DNA from: Clostridiales bacterium
GTDB lineage: Bacteria > Bacillota > Clostridia > Lachnospirales > WRAX01
Direction of reading: 5' to 3'
DNA length: 7,860 nt
Assembly: GCA_031277155.1 (NCBI GenBank)
Contig: JAITMW010000088.1
Location: 1-7,860 of the forward strand
The notes beneath the pieces are model-generated. The model was not told the origin of the DNA. It saw nothing but the letters and a program-made list of their open reading frames with translations, and did no database searches. Each line of letters starts with the position of its first letter. The first letter of the stretch is position 1. Below, one piece after another: positions 6,363-7,860 of this stretch. A program made the position numbers and the translations under genes.

Positions 6363-6797
6363 CTATCCTCCAGGTGTATGAAATCCTGACACAATAAAAT
6401 ACAACAGCGACCCCGCGGCCTTACCCAGCGCAATCGCCAGCACAAAATAAAGCATCCCGTTTTTGACGGCTATGCGTCCGGCTAATACCGGCAACACATC
6501 CAAAACCTCCGCCAGGCTCATGGCCAGCACCCCAAAAAATATTCCGGCAAGAAGGCTTAAAATTATGGCTATCACAGGCACAACAGGCAGGCTGAAATCA
6601 AATACCAATGTTGTCGCCCCCAAAATACCGCCCCATATGATGGCCTCTTCGTAAATTATAACGCTATCCTCGGTTGCCGTCCGCTTCGCCATCCGCGGCA
6701 CCACACCAATGGCCGCAATAAAGGCAAAAACCGCCCCCGAAACCACAGCGCCGCTGGCCAACCCTATAAAAGCCGCCAAAATTCCGCCAAAAATCAT
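6363..6797 (-). CDS. spoVAB: Stage V sporulation protein AB (SpoVAB)
   Basis: This 144-residue integral membrane protein has about four hydrophobic stretches (roughly 1-32, 50-66, 68-98 and 112-138) and the family's IGVVPRMAKRT loop and GVLAMSLAEVLDVLPVLA segment. Its biochemical role is not established; with SpoVAA it is thought to assist assembly or gating of the dipicolinate channel. Its ATG overlaps the spoVAA stop as ATGA (4 nt shared), with AGGAG in the end of spoVAA as the binding site. Length matches Bacillus SpoVAB (about 141). Confidence 0.9.
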   Translation of the reverse strand: MIFGGILAAFIGLASGAVVSGAVFAFIAAIGVVPRMAKRTATEDSVIIYEEAIIWGGILGATTLVFDFSLPVVPVIAIILSLLAGIFFGVLAMSLAEVLDVLPVLAGRIAVKNGMLYFVLAIALGKAAGSLLYFIVSGFHTPGG

Positions 6798-7408
6798 TTT
6801 TCTTTCTCCTCTTGCCGGCTAAGGCTGTCAATCACCGTATCCTCTACATCCTTTTCATACGTAGTCATTTCCACCTCGATGGGCGTGGGCTGCTTCGTAA
6901 TCCTCCTGCCCGAAAAATGATTAAAAAACACCACAATCCCTACAGCCAGCCCAATAGAATACGGAATATTGATGATATAGGGCCTCTCCACCTCTTCGCC
7001 CAGCAAAATCTTATGATATCGCTGAAAAACCGTCCCCATTTGCGAATCCGTATGAAAAGCCATGATGGCCGTCATCGCCCCCGTAAACAATATTGACGAC
7101 ACCACAGCCACCTTCAGCCACTTCACCATCGCCCGCTTCTTAGGCGGCTTCGCCTTAAAGCTGACCATGGTGTCCATCTCGCCCACATTGTTTACGCTAT
7201 GCCCGGGCAGTGCCGCCGAAATTGCCTTAACCACATCAATTATAGACACAAGACACACGCCGCCTTTGCCGCCCGTGGCCAGCAACCTAACATTCTCCAC
7301 CCGTTTTTGTATCTCCGGCGCCGCAAACACATCCGCAATGTCCTTTACCATAACATATTCCTGGCCCACAATGGCAGCCTTCTTCTTTGGCTTCACATAA
7401 ATTTCCAT
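6794..7408 (-). CDS. spoVAA: Stage V sporulation protein AA (SpoVAA)
   Basis: This 204-residue protein is the first gene of the dipicolinate-channel operon. A soluble N-terminal domain (about 1-108) begins MEIYVKPKKKAAIVGQEYVMVKDIADVF, as in SpoVAA. Two membrane helices follow, near residues 111-136 and 158-176, and then a charged tail. The ATG at 7408 is chosen by homology to the family start; AAGGAG lies upstream with a rather long 13-nt gap. No other ATG, GTG or TTG start in frame fits better. An upstream in-frame ATG at 7486 would place the predicted promoter inside the coding region. The precise function of SpoVAA is unknown; mutants of the operon lose dipicolinate uptake. Confidence 0.9.
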   Translation of the reverse strand: MEIYVKPKKKAAIVGQEYVMVKDIADVFAAPEIQKRVENVRLLATGGKGGVCLVSIIDVVKAISAALPGHSVNNVGEMDTMVSFKAKPPKKRAMVKWLKVAVVSSILFTGAMTAIMAFHTDSQMGTVFQRYHKILLGEEVERPYIINIPYSIGLAVGIVVFFNHFSGRRITKQPTPIEVEMTTYEKDVEDTVIDSLSRQEEKEK

Positions 7409-7464
7409 GGCACATATGCATCTCCTTCTCTCATCCGCATTATTTTTTGCGTCCTCAAATTTTA

Positions 7465-7494
7465 TATAATGCTGAATTTTTTCCAAAAAAATGC
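7465..7494 (-). promoter_or_regulatory. Sigma-G-type forespore promoter for spoVA
   Basis: On the minus strand, CATTATA at 7471-7465 fits the sigma-G -10 consensus CATNNTA. GCATT at 7494-7490 fits the -35 GNATR in four of five positions, with an 18-nt spacer. Transcription would begin near 7458, about 50 nt before the spoVAA start. In Bacillus, spoVA is transcribed by sigma-G in the forespore, which supports the call. The spacer carries T6 and A6 runs that form a small AT-rich inverted repeat. Confidence 0.6.
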
Positions 7495-7495
7495 C

Positions 7496-7524
7496 TTGAC
7501 CAATTCAAAGTCATGGCATATAAT
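7496..7524 (+). promoter_or_regulatory. Strong sigma-A promoter reading into the structured RNA
   Basis: TTGACC (7496-7501) and a perfect TATAAT (7519-7524) are 17 nt apart. The predicted start is near 7531. No protein gene follows; the transcript would enter the foldable region at 7544-7644 and then point towards tRNA-Leu. The promoter stands back to back with the spoVA sigma-G promoter. Confidence 0.65.
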
Positions 7525-7530
7525 CCAGTC

Positions 7531-7644
7531 AAGCTCAATAAATGGCGATGCCTCAACAGTCTTGCCGGGTAAACCCGGCTGAAGCAAGGACTACAAGTCC
7601 AAAATTTGCGGTTTAGGCCATTATAACGCATTTGGCGCATCGCC
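7531..7644 (+). ncRNA. Candidate structured small RNA, family not recognised
   Basis: Downstream of a near-consensus promoter the sequence folds compactly. A closing helix GGCGATGC / GCATCGCC (7544-7551 with 7637-7644) encloses three hairpins: GCCGGG-TAAA-CCCGGC (7564-7579), GGACT-ACA-AGTCC (7588-7600), and AAA(TT)TGCG / CGCATTT (7602-7610 with 7627-7633). AGTCTTG (7558-7564) can alternatively pair with CAAGGACT (7585-7592, one bulge), excluding the GGACT/AGTCC hairpin, so two folds compete. No ORF with a ribosome site fits, and no T-run terminator follows the closing helix, so the 3' end is uncertain. I do not see the SRP core motif or the signature of any common riboswitch. It could be a stand-alone regulatory RNA or a leader read through to tRNA-Leu. 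The 5' end is inferred from the promoter. Confidence 0.45.
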
Positions 7645-7695
7645 CAATAAGCGGAGAAAATGACAAGGATAAAATGAGGTTGCGATGGCATTACA

Positions 7696-7711
7696 TGTTC
7701 CACGTGGAACA
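7696..7711. promoter_or_regulatory. parS centromere site (ParB/Spo0J binding)
   Basis: TGTTCCACGTGGAACA is a perfect 16-bp palindrome, extended to 18 bp by A7695/T7712. It matches the chromosomal parS consensus TGTTNCACGTGAAACA with one G for A, and that change makes it fully symmetric. ParB (Spo0J) loads at such sites, spreads as a clamp, and recruits SMC and ParA (Soj) for origin segregation. It lies between the structured RNA and the tRNA-Leu promoter, in non-coding DNA. parS sites cluster near oriC, so the window is probably origin-proximal. Confidence 0.85.
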
Positions 7712-7725
7712 TTCTTAAAAAACAG

Positions 7726-7754
7726 TTGACAGGCCAAGCCATCTATGATAAAAT
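7726..7754 (+). promoter_or_regulatory. Sigma-A promoter of tRNA-Leu
   Basis: A perfect TTGACA (7726-7731) and TAAAAT (7749-7754) are 17 nt apart. The expected start near 7761 leaves a leader of about 7 nt before the tRNA. TATGAT at 7744-7749 is an alternative -10, but its 12-nt spacing is too short. Confidence 0.75.
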
Positions 7755-7767
7755 CACATAGTCAAAT

Positions 7768-7850
7768 GCCCGAGTGGCGGAACTGGCAGACGCGTCAGAC
7801 TCAAAATCTGATATCCTTTGGATGTGGGGGTTCAAGTCCCTTCTCGGGCA
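7768..7850 (+). tRNA. tRNA-Leu, anticodon CAA (reads UUG)
   Basis: The 7-bp acceptor stem is GCCCGAG / CTCGGGC (7768-7774 with 7843-7849), with discriminator A7850. The anticodon stem TCAGA / TCTGA encloses loop CTCAAAA, giving anticodon CAA at 7802-7804. The long variable arm ATCC-TTT-GGAT marks a class II tRNA, and the T-loop is TTCAAGT. CCA is not encoded, so it must be added after transcription. Another tRNA could follow beyond the window edge. Confidence 0.95.
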
Positions 7851-7860
7851 AGGTTGAAAA

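Noticed and set aside
7544..7644. Identity of the structured RNA as SRP RNA, 6S RNA or an IscB-type omega-RNA
   Set aside because: The GGAAGGAAGCAG SRP core is absent, the length and branching do not suit 6S RNA, and no IscB/TnpB gene is nearby. I left it unassigned.
7455..7742. A 95-codon minus-strand ORF upstream of spoVAA
   Set aside because: It runs through the parS palindrome (giving the tell-tale MFHVEH), the structured RNA and both promoters. It has no family resemblance and would leave the spoVA promoter inside a gene.
1..7860. CRISPR array, prophage or transposase genes
   Set aside because: There are no regularly spaced direct repeats and no phage or transposase coding sequence in any frame.

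Overview
The window comes from an endospore-forming member of the Clostridia, probably from a group without a close cultured relative. The evidence is a complete forespore spoVA operon (spoVAA-AB-AC-AD-AE), a WalR/WalK-type two-component system, a Firmicutes-type trmB with strong purine-rich ribosome binding sites, a sigma-A-like promoter set, and a tRNA-Leu gene without encoded CCA. Base composition looks close to half G+C. No species can be named from the sequence alone.

Layout. Positions 1-1453, minus strand: walR followed by walK, which runs off the left edge. Positions 1530-3623, plus strand, divergent from walR: a membrane protein with GGDEF and EAL domains that makes or breaks cyclic di-GMP. 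Positions 3683-4339, plus strand: trmB, the tRNA m7G46 methyltransferase. GC-rich palindromes lie on both sides of it. Positions 4418-7408, minus strand and convergent with trmB: spoVAE, spoVAD, spoVAC, spoVAB and spoVAA (read right to left), which form the channel loading dipicolinic acid into the forespore. Positions 7409-7767 hold no protein gene but are dense in signals: a sigma-G-type promoter for spoVA, a divergent sigma-A promoter, a roughly 100-nt foldable transcript of unknown family, a perfect parS palindrome, and the promoter of tRNA-Leu(CAA) at 7768-7850.

The most striking feature is a 112-bp near-palindromic insertion at 4793-4904, flanked by TTA direct repeats, exactly at the end of spoVAD. 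Removing it and one TTA copy restores a normal SpoVAD end (Val-Asn-stop) and a normal 13-nt gap to spoVAE. The element therefore looks like a MITE that supplied the last five residues and the stop codon of SpoVAD and put a long hairpin in front of spoVAE. Part of the element also repeats the spoVAE ribosome-binding region, so the hairpin could compete for that site. The second notable item is the unassigned structured RNA at about 7531-7644. The third is the parS site, which suggests that this segment lies in the origin-proximal part of the chromosome.
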